The notes under the pieces are model-generated. The model was not told the origin of the DNA. It saw only the letters and a program-made list of their open reading frames with translations, and did not search any database. Below are positions 44,121 through 57,131 of a stretch of DNA of 64,000 nt, one piece after another. How positions within the stretch are numbered: position 1 is the first letter of the stretch; each line of letters starts with the position of its first letter. Source of the DNA: Maratus speciosus (lineage: Eukaryota; Arthropoda; Arachnida; Araneae; Salticidae); the NCBI GenBank assembly GCA_963932465.1, contig OZ010788.1, positions 199,704,559-199,768,558 on the forward strand, in the 5' to 3' direction. The position numbers and the translations under genes were made by a program.

Positions 44121-44335
44121 TATATGGTGCATAGAAACGTAAATATTTACTAGGGATGCGTGGTTGATAGACAGATGGATTTTCATACGATGTATTGGAA
44201 GATATTGCATGATTTATGTATGGCATAGATAAATAATAAAGCAAAAAATATGTTATTTTTATCTTTGGAAAAAATATTGTACTTTTACTAAACAAAATGA
44301 AAATATGGCCAAGTACGAGTATTACTCGTGCTCAG

Positions 44336-45692
44336 AGGATTCCGTACAATAAGTATATGAACTATTAACTGTACATTAAAAAATCGTTACTAAAAGAAAA
44401 ATAAAGACTTTGTAAATAACTATACAACGTAGGGTTTGGTACAGCTGTATATATACTAGAAAAGTATGAATGGGTATACCGTAAAAGTTCAAAGAGGTAT
44501 GAAGCATAAATAATATAAAATTATTGCTATCTTATCTAACTCTTATTTAAATCTTATCATAATCTGTTTATGATGAACTTAATTCGACACTGACAATAAA
44601 AGTAGTGCATATATAAACTTCATTTGACATTCTATAAAACTAAATTCAGCGTCGTAATAATCTTTTCTTTTTACAGTGTAGCTAAAACAAAATCCCTGTT
44701 CGAAGTTTAAACTCGGCATCTTGCTAAGCGCGCTTCGAAAGGAAGTCGCAAAGTAGTAATGCCACCTGGTCCGTGCCGCGTTTTTCCAGATAGGTTTTTA
44801 ATTAACTTTTAAAGACACGGGAGGCATATTGAGGGATCTACTCTATGCAAACTAGTCGCGAATCCCATACTATTTATCTGATTAATTCTAATTAAATTCG
44901 TCTGTTTTTATCAATTTGACGTTTATTGCTTTTATACTGCTACTGGACATTGTATTACACAAATTTATCATTAAAAGTTTTTATCTAGGCTGTAAAAGCC
45001 GATGGTGCATAGAGTACGCCGCACGTGTCTTTATATATGTCCAAACTGTCCGTGTCTTTACTAACCCAATTTAATATCTCGGCTAATTACAGGCAATTTC
45101 TTTCGAAAATCCTTATCAACTATCTTCATATACTTCTGCAAAGACAGGTACCTCCAGCGCTCCACAACGTCTCTAAACGCCCGCAAATCGAAATTTGTGT
45201 GTAACGGAAAAATGCGATTTTCTCAAAAACTATGTGACCTAGGGTAATCGCTATAGTTTTCTTGCAAGGTTTAAATTAACGTCTACTACCACTAATTTTT
45301 TCATAACTTTAGTTTCAGTAGATTCAGAAATAGATATGGAGGAACATATTTTTGCATTACATTTTCGACGATATCTCTGAAAATCTAATACTTAAAACTA
45401 AAAGAAATGTATTTTTGAGTTCGGTGTTACAAAAGCTTTCACGCAATACTCCACACGATATACAAAAAAAAGATTTTTCTTTTTCAAGTAACTTAATTAG
45501 CCCCTCTACATTTTTTCTAAAAATATTTGTAAATGTTTAATGATCTGTAAATATGAGGGATACTAGTCTTTATTACTTCCCCCAATTTGAACTTTCCACG
45601 TTCCATAGTTTACGAGTAAAATCGCTGTGACAGACAGACACAGGAGTGATCTTATAATGGTTCCGTTTTTACTTTTTAAGTACGGAACCCTA
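44336..45692. mobile_element. GGTTCCGTAC-ended element in J copy 2
   Basis: AGGATTCCGTACAATAAGTA at the left and TACTTTTTAAGTACGGAACC at the right are imperfect inverses. The right end runs GACAGACAGACACAGG, GATCTTATAATGG, TTCCGTTTTTACTTTTTAAG, TACGGAACCCTAAAAA. J copy 1 near 19740 has no such insert. A nested inverted pair (AAAGACACGGGAGGC..ACTCTATGCA near 44815-44850 and its inverse near 45005-45035) adds a second palindrome. Non-coding. Confidence 0.6.
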
Positions 45693-46175
45693 AAAATAAA
45701 TAAAAATTAGAAAAATAAATCTAAATATATCTTTTAGCATTTTTATGAATCCTTTTGAGTTTTTTGCAACTAAAGGTTCAGAAATTTCTTTCAGATATGC
45801 ATTGCATCGGACGATGTGTTACAACTACAGAATATTCTTCTGACGGCTAAATACTCACTGATGATGCACCAATAGCATCATAATCTAGTCATATATATAT
45901 CATAGACATAGATACACTAGATATATGCATAATAAATCACATTAAAATAATAAGAAAAAAATGTATATAGTTTTTTTTTCTCTAAGTCTCGATTTTTGTC
46001 AAGAGTTATGAGCCAACGGTACTTTGAAGTACCACATGAAGTAATTAGCCATAATTAACAATTAAAAAAAATTGTTTACTTTTAAATGCATATATCTTCT
46101 AATATCATAGTAATGCAAGGGGAAAAGTTTAGAGGAGATAGTTTTTTTAATTTATAATTTGGGATATAAAGTGTT

Positions 46176-46605
46176 AAGTGGACTTTAGATTCAAATATAA
46201 AATTTTCAATTTTTCGCTTAAAATGTATTTAGACATCTCTAAGTACTATACTTTGGCGAAGTTGAGTAAACATCCGATGATTAAAATTAGGTGAAAAAGG
46301 CTTTTTGTTGAATACACTCTTCTTTAAATAATTCAGAATTGCAATCTTTAATTATTTTTTTATTTGAATTTCTTCAATAAATCAGTATGATCGAAATGTT
46401 AAAATTTCTCAACATATATTTTTCAATTGAATTGCTATTTTTGGGACCATTTTTAAGATGTATTGCCTAAAATTAGGAATCGTATTTTCAGTAATATAAA
46501 AAGTTTAAAAAAAATAAAAATGTTAAGTAAATAGTCATTCTTATTGTATTTTTTACATTTGTCATGCCATTTTATTATTAATTTTAAAATTAATAATAAA
46601 ATGGC
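46176..46605. other. AT-rich spacer with a perfect 40-bp palindrome at its end
   Basis: 46566-46605 is a loop-free palindrome, GCCATTTTATTATTAATTTT followed by its exact reverse complement. It sits at the left edge of K copy 2. The rest of the segment holds nothing recognisable. Confidence 0.7.
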
Positions 46606-47690
46606 TTTTTTGTGTTTTTTTATTTCATATACTGGGGAACATCCCATTGCATGATTGCATAACAACATTAACGAGATAAATAAGCTTTGGACGATGTTGG
46701 AGGTCCAAACACCAGGAAAACTCCTCTACCATCCCGTGTCCCTGATGCTGACTTTTAAGTTTGGAGCTGTCTGTATAAAATTGCTTCATTAAAAATAATT
46801 CGATGTAACTTTTTTCCGAAACTGGGAAAATTGTTTTATATAAATATGTAGCAAAAAATTAACCTGCACACATTTTCACGGTTGATATTATTTTTTGAAC
46901 CTGTCCCTGGGTTTTTCCTCCTTACCGTCCCTCTTGCTAAACTTATACAGAAAATCACTTCAGATGCACCCACAGAATTTTTTTCAAGTTTTTTCTCATG
47001 CAGAAGTATGCTAGAGAAAAAATGTCTAAAATTATTTGACAGGAAATTTACTGCAGAATTTAAATCAGCATTTAAATATCAATTTCAAGATCGTGCCTTT
47101 ATTGGTAGTCTTACCGTCCCCAAGGTTTATTCCTGCACTTTTTGAGGTAAATAAGTAAAAAAAAAAAAATATTTAATCCAATGTTAACAACTGTTTCTAA
47201 AAATCAATGAACATTGTGGCTATCACTTAGTCTTAACATGATTTTCCTAAAAATAGGTGGTAATTTTCCTTAACGTTCCATCCTTACCGTCCCTTTTTTT
47301 ACCATTTCGTTCCTTTTTTCCTATACCATCCTCTTTTTTTACCTTACCGTCCTTTCTTTAACACCCCTTTAAGATAATGTTATACAAAAATTCTGTATTA
47401 AAAATACTACATTTTTATTATTTATTATTTGAATGTCCTGTGGGTACTATGCAAATTCATTATAAGTAAAAATTTAGAAGAAAATAAAAAGTTATAGTGG
47501 TAAAATGGTAAGGAAAATTAAACTCGCAAGTTTAACTTAAACCTCAGTTAAATATAAAATTTTTCGCTGCTGACCATTTTTTTGTTTATTTTGAATCATT
47601 AAGGCATTCGTCTATCAGATTAAAATGTTATTTTAGCAAGTTTAATTTCCCTAGATTTTTTTCCCAAAAGTCAAAAGATAGTGCCCCATA
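46606..47690 (+). mobile_element. Element K, copy 2 (5' truncated)
   Basis: Follows 41850-43320 closely (ATTTCATATACTGGGGAACA ... CAAAAGTCAAAAGATAGTG) without the CACTG MITE. The left inverted repeat is missing and the right one is cut after AAAAGAT. The 87-residue frame at 46882-47145 is probably incidental. Confidence 0.65.
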
Positions 47691-48407
47691 TACGTTAGAA
47701 ACTCCCGGTGTGCAGACTGCATTAATTTTTTTTAATTTGAATCAATTTTTGAGGGTTTATTTCCATTTAAAATACAAATTTTCAGCTTTTCGAGAGATAT
47801 TTATTACATGACTTAGAAAAGGATATTATTTTAAATTAATTTCAATTGTACAAACGGCACAAAGAATAATATTTCTTTCAAATTAACAATTTATTTACAC
47901 GTGACTATTATAAACAGAAAAAAACTTTCAAATTAGAATTAAATGATTACTTATTAAAAGCAAAAACCTATGGAAAACTACGTCATAAATACTATATTTA
48001 CACGTGAATATTAAAAGAGAAAGACAATTTTAAAATAATAAATTCATTGATATGCATTGAAAGACGTAAATGGAGAAAATTATGCCTATTTAAAATCGCC
48101 AAATAATAATATTGCAAGACAGTTTAAATTAAAAAATATATTTAGAGGAGAAATTTATTTAATATTTTGTGATGATTTTTTAAACTATTGTTGTGAATTC
48201 TAAGACAGCGCAAATAATGTTTTCTTTCTAACAACAAAAGTATTTTCACGTGAATATTAAAAAGAGAAAGAAAACTTTGGTGAAAATTATATCAGATTTT
48301 AAACGATACATTTAAAATGTCTTATTTAAAACAATTCTCTTATAGCGGTGTTGAAAAAAAATTCCAGTAGGCAAATACTGTGTTTACATAGTTAGTTTTT
48401 ATATTAG

Positions 48408-48442
<35 letters not shown>

Positions 48443-48661
48443 TTTAACTGATCTTATTTAATCAAACATGAAAACAGCAAGCAGATTGTAACAGCAGCTG
48501 ATACGGCCTTAAAATTATCCAAGCAAAGGGAAATGAATGCAAAACCGTTTATATGGAGAACGTCACTGGTTTTTTAAATTATAGTTCAATCTTTTGCAAT
48601 CTTTTTAAGGCCGATCTAATTAGCATGTTTTTAGCGTTTGCGGAAGGGGCAGAGCCCCTAG
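47691..48661 (+). mobile_element. Helitron family F, copy 2 (5' truncated)
   Basis: Matches 3795-4450 (CAGACTGCATTAATTTTTTT; TTTACACGTGACTATTATAA). It ends AGCATGTTTTTAGCG..GGGGC-AGA-GCCCC-TAG at 48661. A 30-base poly-A tract at 48411-48440 lies inside. The usual 5' TC end is missing. Confidence 0.65.
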
Positions 48662-48870
48662 CTTTATATATATTTTTATTTTATGCACGAAAAATCTTAT
48701 TTACTGAAATCAGACTTAAAAGGTAATACTACTTTGAAGCTTTGAAATTTAAGGCTTTTTCGGGATTTTTTAAAAAATAAATTCGAAGTGTTCAATGAAT
48801 ACATTTTTACCAAATTAAGATAAATTTATTAAGTTAGAAAAAATTATTTTTATTTAATTTATACATCAAC

Positions 48871-50140
48871 AAGAAAGAAAAATCATACGTCAAGCATAGA
48901 CTATGAAACACATTCCAACACTTCCTCAAATCTTTAATAAAACTTCGTTATTTAGATAAATAAGTTAAATAAGATAAGTAAGTAAATATTTCAGAAAACA
49001 GATAAACATTTGAAAACTGATTTCAGCAGTTACCGTTCATAGACAAATATGTATTCCAATTCTTTTGAACAGCCTTGTATTTCATCTGTACGTTGATATA
49101 TATATATATATATATATATATAATGCGAAAATTTAGCTTAGCAACAAAACGCATAACAGGTTGAAATTTATCTTTCCGCAAATTATACTAATAGATGGAG
49201 ACATACTGGAATACTTTTGCTCAGCCCCTGTAATTTACCTAGTATCTTACACACTACTATTTAGCTAAAATTTAATTCAAACTAAAACACTCTTAAAACT
49301 ACTAAAATCCCATTTTCAGAAATTATCATCCATAGACGACTATGAATCAAATTCTTTGCGTGGCCCTGTATATCATTTTATCAATATTCTACAAACATTT
49401 CTTAGTAAACTGAATGCAGTTCTGCGTACGAATGCATAACTCATTTAAAAACCAGCTTTTTGCAAATTGCGCTCATACCCAGTAATCATTACGAATTCTT
49501 TTGTGTAGCCCTGTATAACAACTATAGTATTTATACACGCCATATAGTTTGCATAAATATAGTGAAACTTAAAAGCGCATATCATAATTAAAACGGCATT
49601 TACTGCCATCATCGCTAATATACAGTACTTTGAATAGAAAATACTATCTGAAATCTTTTGTGTGTCCCTGTAAATGATAAGCACTGCGTATTATACATGA
49701 AATAACTTACAGTAAGCCTCAGCAACCTATATAAATTTCATTACATATGAAATAGTTTAACATATTTAAAGCACGCCAAAAACAATCCCCCCCCCATACC
49801 ATTATGTAACGGAATTCTTTTGTGTGTCCCTGTAAATGAATAATAACTATTAGTTGCACCGCATATTCTACAGAATGCATATTTTAGTTCGCTTCGCAAA
49901 TGCATATCAGTTTTATTATGTTTGAAAGCGTGTAAGACCATTAAAAATCATTTGAAACGATTTTTTCCCATTGGCCGTAATGTAACGGAATATTTTTGAC
50001 TGTCTCTGTAAATGAACTAAACATACTACAAACTTCATTTGAAATAGGGATTGTGCTAGAGTAAGTGTCAATAACATCCAAAAATTTCAAGACAATCGGA
50101 GTATATTTACGAGAGTTAGAGCGCGGATAGACGGCCAGAA
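48871..50140 (+). mobile_element. Family G element, copy 3
   Basis: Starts ACAAGAAAGAAAAATCATAC and parallels copy 2 to GAGAGTTAGAGCGCGGATAG. It lacks the terminal AACACTTTTCAAC hairpin. A (TA)n run at 49097-49122 is copy-specific. 48662-48870 is AT-rich spacer. Confidence 0.6.
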
Positions 50141-50186
50141 ATTTTGCTGACCAAATTTACTTGGATAAAAGAGATACGGTAGAGTC

Positions 50187-50850
50187 CCGATTATCCGAGT
50201 TAATATGGACCAAGCTCACCTCGGATAAGCAAAAATCTCGGATAAACCGGATTGACACAAATCGTCACCAACTAGAAGAAGAGACATAAATTTTAACTTA
50301 ATTCATTCATTTTTATGGTACTAGTAACATATCTTTGATGTACATTTCCGTTACTTTTAAGAAAAACGGGGAATGAAATTGTTTATTTGAAAAAGCCCTT
50401 GATAGTTTTTTGTTTGTTAAATGTCCATTTTGCGGCAGTTTTTTTTTTCTTTTGGCTCCAGTATTACGCTACTGCATAGCTACCAATTCATAAGATTTTT
50501 TTCTTATCACTAAAACTTACCAGAAAATTTTGCCTAATTCAATCGCCGAAATCTAACAACTGTCAACGATTAAATATGGCAAAAATTTATATTAAATTTT
50601 AGAGGTAACAAAACCGAACAAATTAGCAGCTAAGTACTGCCATGAAAATTGCAGGTGTAGCCTCTTCTTTCTGCTCAAAGTATTAAATAGTTTTTTTTAA
50701 TCGAACTTATACCTTTGGAATGGATCATTTTCTTATGATGGACTTATGTCTTCAATTATTATGAAACAGCTATCATAAATGAAGTGTTAGGTGAAGATGA
50801 AACAGCAGCCGTAAAAAGTTAGAACTCTGATTTTCTGGTCAGAATGGGCA
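50187..50850 (+). mobile_element. Family P (pogo-type tip plus one fold-back arm)
   Basis: Tip CGGTAGAGTCCCGATTATCC, then repeated CTCGGATAA phrases, AT-rich interior and the P arm (50730-50840: GATGGACTTATGTC ... TTTCTGGTCAGAATGGGC). It is the longest P piece here; the right tip is missing, replaced by poly-A and the H array. Confidence 0.5.
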
Positions 50851-50877
50851 AAAAGTGGCTTTAAAAAATTTTTTTTG

Positions 50878-50916
<39 letters not shown>
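50878..50916. repeat. Poly-A tract, 39 bases
   Basis: Uninterrupted A run between the P element and the start of the H satellite. Confidence 0.9.
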
Positions 50917-50917
<1 letters not shown>

Positions 50918-52189
50918 GGTTATTTTTACCTCTTAAAGTACAAAAACAAGCATCAGTCGATAAAATTATCATAAAAGGCACTTAGTTTTTCACGAGATTC
51001 ATGTGAGAATTGAAACTCATCTGTGCCTGTAAAACTGGTTTTACCACGAAGAGAATAAAAACGAGGGGACACAATTTTCAACACTTCGCAGATATATTTT
51101 TGATAAGAACTCTTAAGGCCTTTTCCTTTTTAAAGAAAGGCGGGGTGCTTCATAAATGTATTTACGCAGAATAAAATCACGTTTCACATTTTTCTTACTT
51201 TTTACAGGCTGCGGCGAGGTCCAATTCTAAAACTCAAAAATTATCCTTCCACTTTCGATATCGATTTATAACTATTAAGGTATGATTTTCATTTTTTAAA
51301 AGAATACTTTAAGTGAAAAAAAAATGAGCCGGTGAAAGTGGTGTTACACCTTAAAGTACAAAAGCAAGCATCAGTCGATAGAATTATCATAAAAAAAAAA
51401 ACAGAGTTTTTCACGAGATGCATGTGAGAATTTAATCTCATCTGTGCCTGTAATTTTTTTTTCTCACAAAGAGAGTAGAAACGAGGGGAAACAATTTTCA
51501 ACACTTCGCAGATATATTTTTGAAATGACTCCTAAAGAAATTGGACTGAAAATTTATCTACTGGAGAATTAAAACTTCTTGAAATCGTAAGACATTTTTT
51601 ATTTATTTTTTTATTTATATTTGAAATTCTGCATTTGCTGAAATCAGATTTATGGGATAACACCCCTTTGACGAACCTGAAATTTAAGGCTCTTTTGGGG
51701 AATTTTTTTTATAAAGAAAGGCGGAGTGTTTGATAAATATATTTACGTTGAATAAAAACCGCGGTTAACATTTTAATTACTTTTAACTGGCCGCGACGAG
51801 GTCCAATTCTCAAACTTAAAAACTGTCCCTCCACTTTCGATATAGATTTATAACTATTAAGGTATGATTTTAATTTTTTTTTCTTTTAAGAATTCTTTAA
51901 GTGAAAAAAAAAATAAATTTTGAGCCGGTCAAAGAGGTGTTAATCCTTAAAGTACAAAAACAAGCATCAGTCGATAGAATTATCATTAAAAAAAAACAGA
52001 GTTTTTCACGAGATGCATGTGAGAATTTAATCTCATCTGTACCTGTAAAACTAGTTTTTCCACAGAGGGACTAGAAACGAGGGGAAACAATTTTCAACAC
52101 TTCGCAGATATATTTTTGAAAAGAAATCCTAAAGAAATTAGACTGAAAATTTATCTACTGGAGAATTAAAGCTTTTTGAAATCGTAAAA

Positions 52190-52226
<37 letters not shown>

Positions 52227-53059
52227 CTTCATTTGCTGAAATCAGATTTATGGGATAACACCACTTTGACGAACCTGGAATTTAAGGCTTTTTTGGGAAT
52301 TTTTTCTTTCTAAAGAAAGGCGGAGCGTTTGATAAATATATTTACGCTTAATAAAATCCGCGGTTAACATTTTTCTTACTTTTTACTGGCCGCGGCGAGG
52401 TTCAATTCTAAAACTCAAAAATTGTCCCTCCACTTTCGATATTGATTTATAACTATTAAGGTATGATTTTCATTTTTTTTTAAAAGAATACTTTAAGTGA
52501 AAAAAAAATTAAATTTTGAGCTGGTCAAAGAGCAGTTACCTCTTAGAGTAAAAAACAAGCATAAGTCGATAGAATGATCATAAAAGACACAGGGTTTTTC
52601 CCGAGATTCATATGAGAATTGAAACTTATCTGTGCCTGTAAAACTAGTTTTACGACGAAGAGACTAGAAACGAGGGGAAACAATTTTCAACATTTTGCAG
52701 ATATATTTTTGAAAAGAACTCCTAAAAAATTGGACTGAAAATTTATCTACTGGAGAATTAAAGCTTTTTGAAATAGTAAAACATTTTTTATTTATTTTTT
52801 TATTTATACTTGAAATTCTGCATTTGCTGAAGTCATATTTATGGGATAACACCACTTTGACGAGCCTTGAATTTAAAGCTGTTTTGGGATTTTTTTTTAT
52901 AAAGAAAGGCGGAGTGTTTGATAAATATATTTACGTTGAATGAAAACCGCGGTTAACATTTTTATTACTTTTTTCTGGCCGCGGCGAGGTCCAATTCTAA
53001 AACTCAAAAATTGTCTCTCCACTTTCAATACTGATTTATAACTATTAAGGTATGATTTT

Positions 53060-53101
<42 letters not shown>

Positions 53102-54293
53102 ATACTTTAAGTGAAAAAAAATTACATTTTGAGCCGGTCAAAGTGGTGTAACTCCTTAAAGTACAAAAACAAGCATCAGTCGATAGAATTATCATAAAAG
53201 ACACAGAGTTCTTCGCGAGATGCATCTGAGAATTTAATCTCATCTATACCTGTAAAACTAGTTTTTCCACAAAGAGACTAGAAAGGAGGGAAACAATTTT
53301 CAACACTTCGCAGATATATTTGTGAAACAAACAAACAAAAAAAAAAAAAAAAAAAAAAAAACTCTTAACCCTCTAGCTGCGTCATTATTTTATCAAAATA
53401 GCTTCGCGATGAGCGTCTTTTACGAATTTTTATTCTTTTGTCACCGGTTTTTCAAAACAAAATTTTCTGTATAACTTAAGTGGGAAAATGCTCCGATTAA
53501 TAATGTTAAATGCTCCGCAAAATTTACAATAAAAAAATAACTGGTGGGAATAATCAAGGGGGGTTAATTAGACGAAAAAAATGCATCCCCGAGAAAATCT
53601 CGGGTTGCGCAGCGTGAGGGTTAAAGAAGTTGGAGTGAAAATTTATCTACTGGAGAATCAAAACTTTTTGAATTAATAAAAATTTTTTTATTTATATTTC
53701 AAAATTCTGCATTTGCTGAAATCAAACTTAAGGGTTAACACCCCTTTGACGAACCTGGAAGTTAAGTTTTTTTGGTTTTTTTTCTTTTTAAAGAAAGGCG
53801 GATTGTTGATAAATGTATTTACGCTGAATAAAATCCGAAGTTAAAATTTTTCTTAATTTTTACTGGCTGAGGCGAGGTACAATCGTAAAACTCCAAAATT
53901 ATCCTTCCACTTTCGATATTGATTTATAACTATTAAGGTATGATTTTCTTTTTTAAAGAATACTTTAAGAGAGAAAAAATAGATTTTGAGCCGATCAAAG
54001 AGGTGTTACCCCTTAAAGTACAAAAACAAGCATCAGTCGATAGAATTATCATAAAAGACACAGAGTTTTTAACGAGATTCATGTGAGAATTGAAACTGAT
54101 CTGTACCTGTAAAACTAGTTTTTCCAAAGAGGGACTAGAAACGAGTGAAAACAATTTTCAACACTTCGCAGATATATTTTTGAAAAAAACTCTTAAAGAA
54201 ATTGGACTGAAAATTTATCTACTGAAGAATCAAAACTTTTTGAAGTAAAACATTTTTGATTTTTTTTAAAATTTATATTTGAAATTCTGAATT
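50917..54293. repeat. H satellite, units of about 600 bp
   Basis: The marker CAAGCATCAGTCGATA recurs at about 50948, 51365, 51961, 52556, 53170 and 54027. Spacings of 596, 595 and 614 give the true period; 417 reflects a short first unit and 857 a unit holding a 252-bp MITE. Other markers are CTTCGCAGATATATTTTTGA, CGGCGAGGTCCAATTCT and TCCACTTTCGATAT. Poly-T tracts of changing length (for example 52193-52222 and 53059-53097) sit at fixed unit positions. Short frames recur with the unit but carry no domain. Confidence 0.9.
53365..53624. mobile_element. piggyBac-type MITE with TTAA duplications
   Basis: TTAA-CCCTCTAGCTGCG at left and CGCAGCGTGAGGG-TTAA at right; the element proper is 53369-53620 (252 bp). 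The empty target is seen in another H unit at 58787-58800 (AACTCTTAAAGAAGTTGG), where a single TTAA is present. CCCT tips and TTAA targets are the piggyBac hallmark. Confidence 0.92.
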
Positions 54294-55238
54294 TAGGTCA
54301 TTTTCAAAATCTGTCCATGTTTTGGAAGAACAAAATCAAATTTTTAGAACTAATCAGAAAGTTTTAATGATTTGTAAATAATTACCTTACTTCATAAACA
54401 TTAATATACAAACATCAGCAGAGACTTAATTACTAATTTAACATTTTCAAAGTAATTTTTAAATTTTAATTAACTTGTTTAATGAGATAAGTGAGCACGG
54501 TAATGACATCTACGGTAATGATAAATTAAGCAAAATGCTTTTATATTTCCTCAGGCATAAATGGCAGCCATTATATCTTCTGGCCCATACAATGATTTTC
54601 TATTTCTTATATAATAAAAGCAGACTAATAAATAAAAGTTCATTTAATTATCAATTAGAAGTGGGTAGGGTAATGACGCACAAAAACATACTCACCAAAA
54701 CATTGAAAGCCTTTGCTTGTTTTACTGAAACTATAAAACTATTTACTCTATTCACCTAAACCTGATAACACGTTGACTTTTAAAGAGTACTTTTGCCTTA
54801 ATAAAAAGGCTTGTGCTGCCCTCTAAAAAATTCCAGTTGAACTTTTTGTCAGAAGCATGGCAATGACACTCTTTCTTGGGACATGGTACTTGCAATAATT
54901 ATTAAGAATTACAGATAAGTTTAATTAATGAAAATAAATATTTTTTAATTAGCAGCATCTTAATAAATAAAAATGTATTAAAAAATTACAACCATCTGTT
55001 TTAAATAGAACTTAGTCAAATCTTTTCCGAGTAAATTGCTTAATGGGACAACCTACGGTAATGACATTTTGACTACAACAGAATATATTTCTTATTTTAA
55101 AATTTTTTATAAATAATAATATATCTGTAAATTATCATTAAAGAAACATGATAGTTAAAATGCAATAATTAAAATTATGATATTTAACTATTTTTCTGTG
55201 CAAATGTGAAAGGACAGTAAAACACGACACTTTTGAAA
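54294..55238. other. Insert L within the H satellite
   Basis: H sequence stops at GAAATTCTGAATTT and resumes near ATTTGCTGAGATCAGAC. Between them about 945 bp of AT-rich DNA contains several GGTAATGACA phrases (54500-54520, 54670, 55049). No inverted ends were found. A 94-residue frame at 54475-54759 shows no domain. Confidence 0.45.
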
Positions 55239-55269
55239 ATCAGCCATTTGCTGAGATCAGACTTCAGAG

Positions 55270-55416
55270 TAGGGATGAGATTTCCGCTTTTTTGTACACA
55301 AGTATTTTATTAGAGAAATTGTTATATTGTTTAATCAGAATATTTTTGCGATTTAACAGAACAAAATTTTCTCTAAGAATATACTGGTGTGCAAAAAAGC
55401 GGAAATCTCATCCCTG
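55270..55416. mobile_element. hAT-type MITE, 147 bp
   Basis: TAGGGATGAGATTTCCGCTT is mirrored by AAGCGGAAATCTCATCCCTG; the arms continue through TTAGAGAAATT/AATTTTCTCTAA, about 57 bp each. The left flank CTTCAGAG (55262-55269) and right flank CTTA (55417-55420) plus AGAG (58331-58334, displaced by the next insertion) form an 8-bp duplication with one mismatch, within an H unit. Confidence 0.85.
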
Positions 55417-56419
55417 CTTACAGGGGCGTCGCCAAGGGGGGGTATGGGGGGGGAGCCTCCCCCCCCCAATATATGTGAAGTTGGGAAATTTGAGCTTAGA
55501 GTTGGGAAATTCTAGATTTTTGAGACATTTTCTTTTTTAAAAGTAATAGTAAAAAAAAATACGAAATTTTTATTGTTTTGGTGATTATTTTGAGTACCGC
55601 AACAGTAAACAAGTTAAATTATCAAAAGAAATACAAAAAGAAATCAGCCACACTCAATCTATCATTGTATTTTTCAGTTCTTCAAAAATATTGTACATCT
55701 ACCAGACCTAAATTTCTCTACTCCTGTCCATCAGTAACTGACTAACCAGTTCCTTTATTTCCTTCAAAACTTTGTTCCTTTCTCAAAAATGTCACCCTAC
55801 CTCCCCTTCTCCTCCCAAAAGAGAATCCAGCTATTTTAATCCAAAGGGATCGCAGCTTCTTTTGAAAATTGGAGATCACTTGTAGCACAACAGAAAGGAA
55901 TGTAATAACCTATTTGAAACACAGCTATGGGCAAGAAGATTTGATGAGTTTTCACAACTTTTTTGACTAACTTTTGCGATGTTTGGACAATATTTTACTC
56001 ATTCTCGTGATTTTTTTTGCCGCAAAAATTAGTCAACCCTTCGCTGTCAAGTAAAAAGCGTTATATGAGCAAATGCGGATATAAGAAGTCGTTAGTTTAG
56101 ATAAATTTGTCACATTTTACTTTTATTTGTGTGCGAAAATATATATCAGTCCTGTTCGTTTATATTCATGATTGTTTATAAAATTTTAAACCAAAAGTCC
56201 AGTGTTCTGTGTTTAAAGCTGTTCTAAAAAGTTACTATAAATCTCAGCACGAAGAAACCCTTCATAATAGAAAACGAGCTTTCGTTCAAGATTTTGGAGC
56301 ATCTAAAAATCCATTCGAGGATGAAAAAGGTTAAAAATGGACGATTTTAATTTGGAACAGAAATATGACCATGAAAGCAGTCCATCAACTGAAGAAAAAA
56401 AACGACATGCACTGTAACA

Positions 56420-57047
56420 CTGACACGTTGCACTTGAATAAAATTTTGAAGAAATAAAGATTTCCTTACAGACAAGCTCACAAACAATTATGAATATTAG
56501 GATGTGACTGGAGAAGCTGAGTTCCGAAAGCACCGTAGGAAAACGGTTTCACCAAAGGCAATAAATAAAAATAATAGCACAGCAATGGACATTGATACAC
56601 ATAAGTTTTACAGTAAAGAATTATAAGAAATACAAGAAAATTTCGGGAATTTAGTAATGGGCTTAAATGACAGTGTTCCCTATATCAAGAGAATATTGCA
56701 GTAATGCATTCCATATTTAAATTACAATTGTGCAAGGGAAAAGTTAATAATGTTTCCACCTGGATATGAGAAACCGGATGTAAATGACTTGCACAGTCAA
56801 ATAGAAATAAACCAAATCCCAACTCACTTAACAAACCTTTTACTCATGCCATGAAATTCAAAGACTATTTGAACACGCCGTCAAACTATATACTCGTATC
56901 TTAACATTCACAGCAGCTTATCTTTATGGCGTTGCATCTAATGAAAGAATCTTTAGTCAAATAAAAATTTAAAAAATATATATTGCAAGCTACAATGAGA
57001 TGAGGGATGACAGACTGGACAGCCTAATGCTTTTAAAATATTAAAGT
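56420..57047 (+). pseudogene. hAT transposase remnant (dimerisation tail)
   Basis: The clear part is 56919-57044: AYLYGVASNERIFSQIKI, a stop, then ASYNEMRDDRLDSLMLLKY. The SNER.FS..K....S....DRLD.L.LL pattern is the conserved C-terminal hAT dimerisation region. Upstream frames (DVTGEAEFRKHRRKT near 56500; MGLNDSVPYIKRIL near 56655) probably belong to the same protein, but stops and shifts prevent a confident model. The BED finger and catalytic acids are not identifiable. Confidence 0.7.
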
Positions 57048-57131
57048 GAAATAGAGAATTTTATTAAACTAAGCGATGTTATTAACAGGTGGGCTTCTTT
57101 GAAGACCACAAGAATTAATATTAAGTGAAAA

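Larger units (their letters stand above)
41680..46175 (+). repeat. Family J, copy 2, heavily interrupted
   Basis: J segments are at 41680-41789, 43325-43667, 44121-44335 and 45693-46175. The gaps are element K (41790-43324), a mariner MITE (43668-44120) and a GGTTCCGTAC-ended element (44336-45692). Sequence between the gaps follows copy 1 (18460-21125) in order. It also gives the uninterrupted site for HINE copy 2. Confidence 0.65.

Noticed and set aside
46882..47145. 87-residue frame in element K copy 2
   Set aside because: The corresponding region of K copy 1 carries a MITE insertion and indels, and no domain was recognised.
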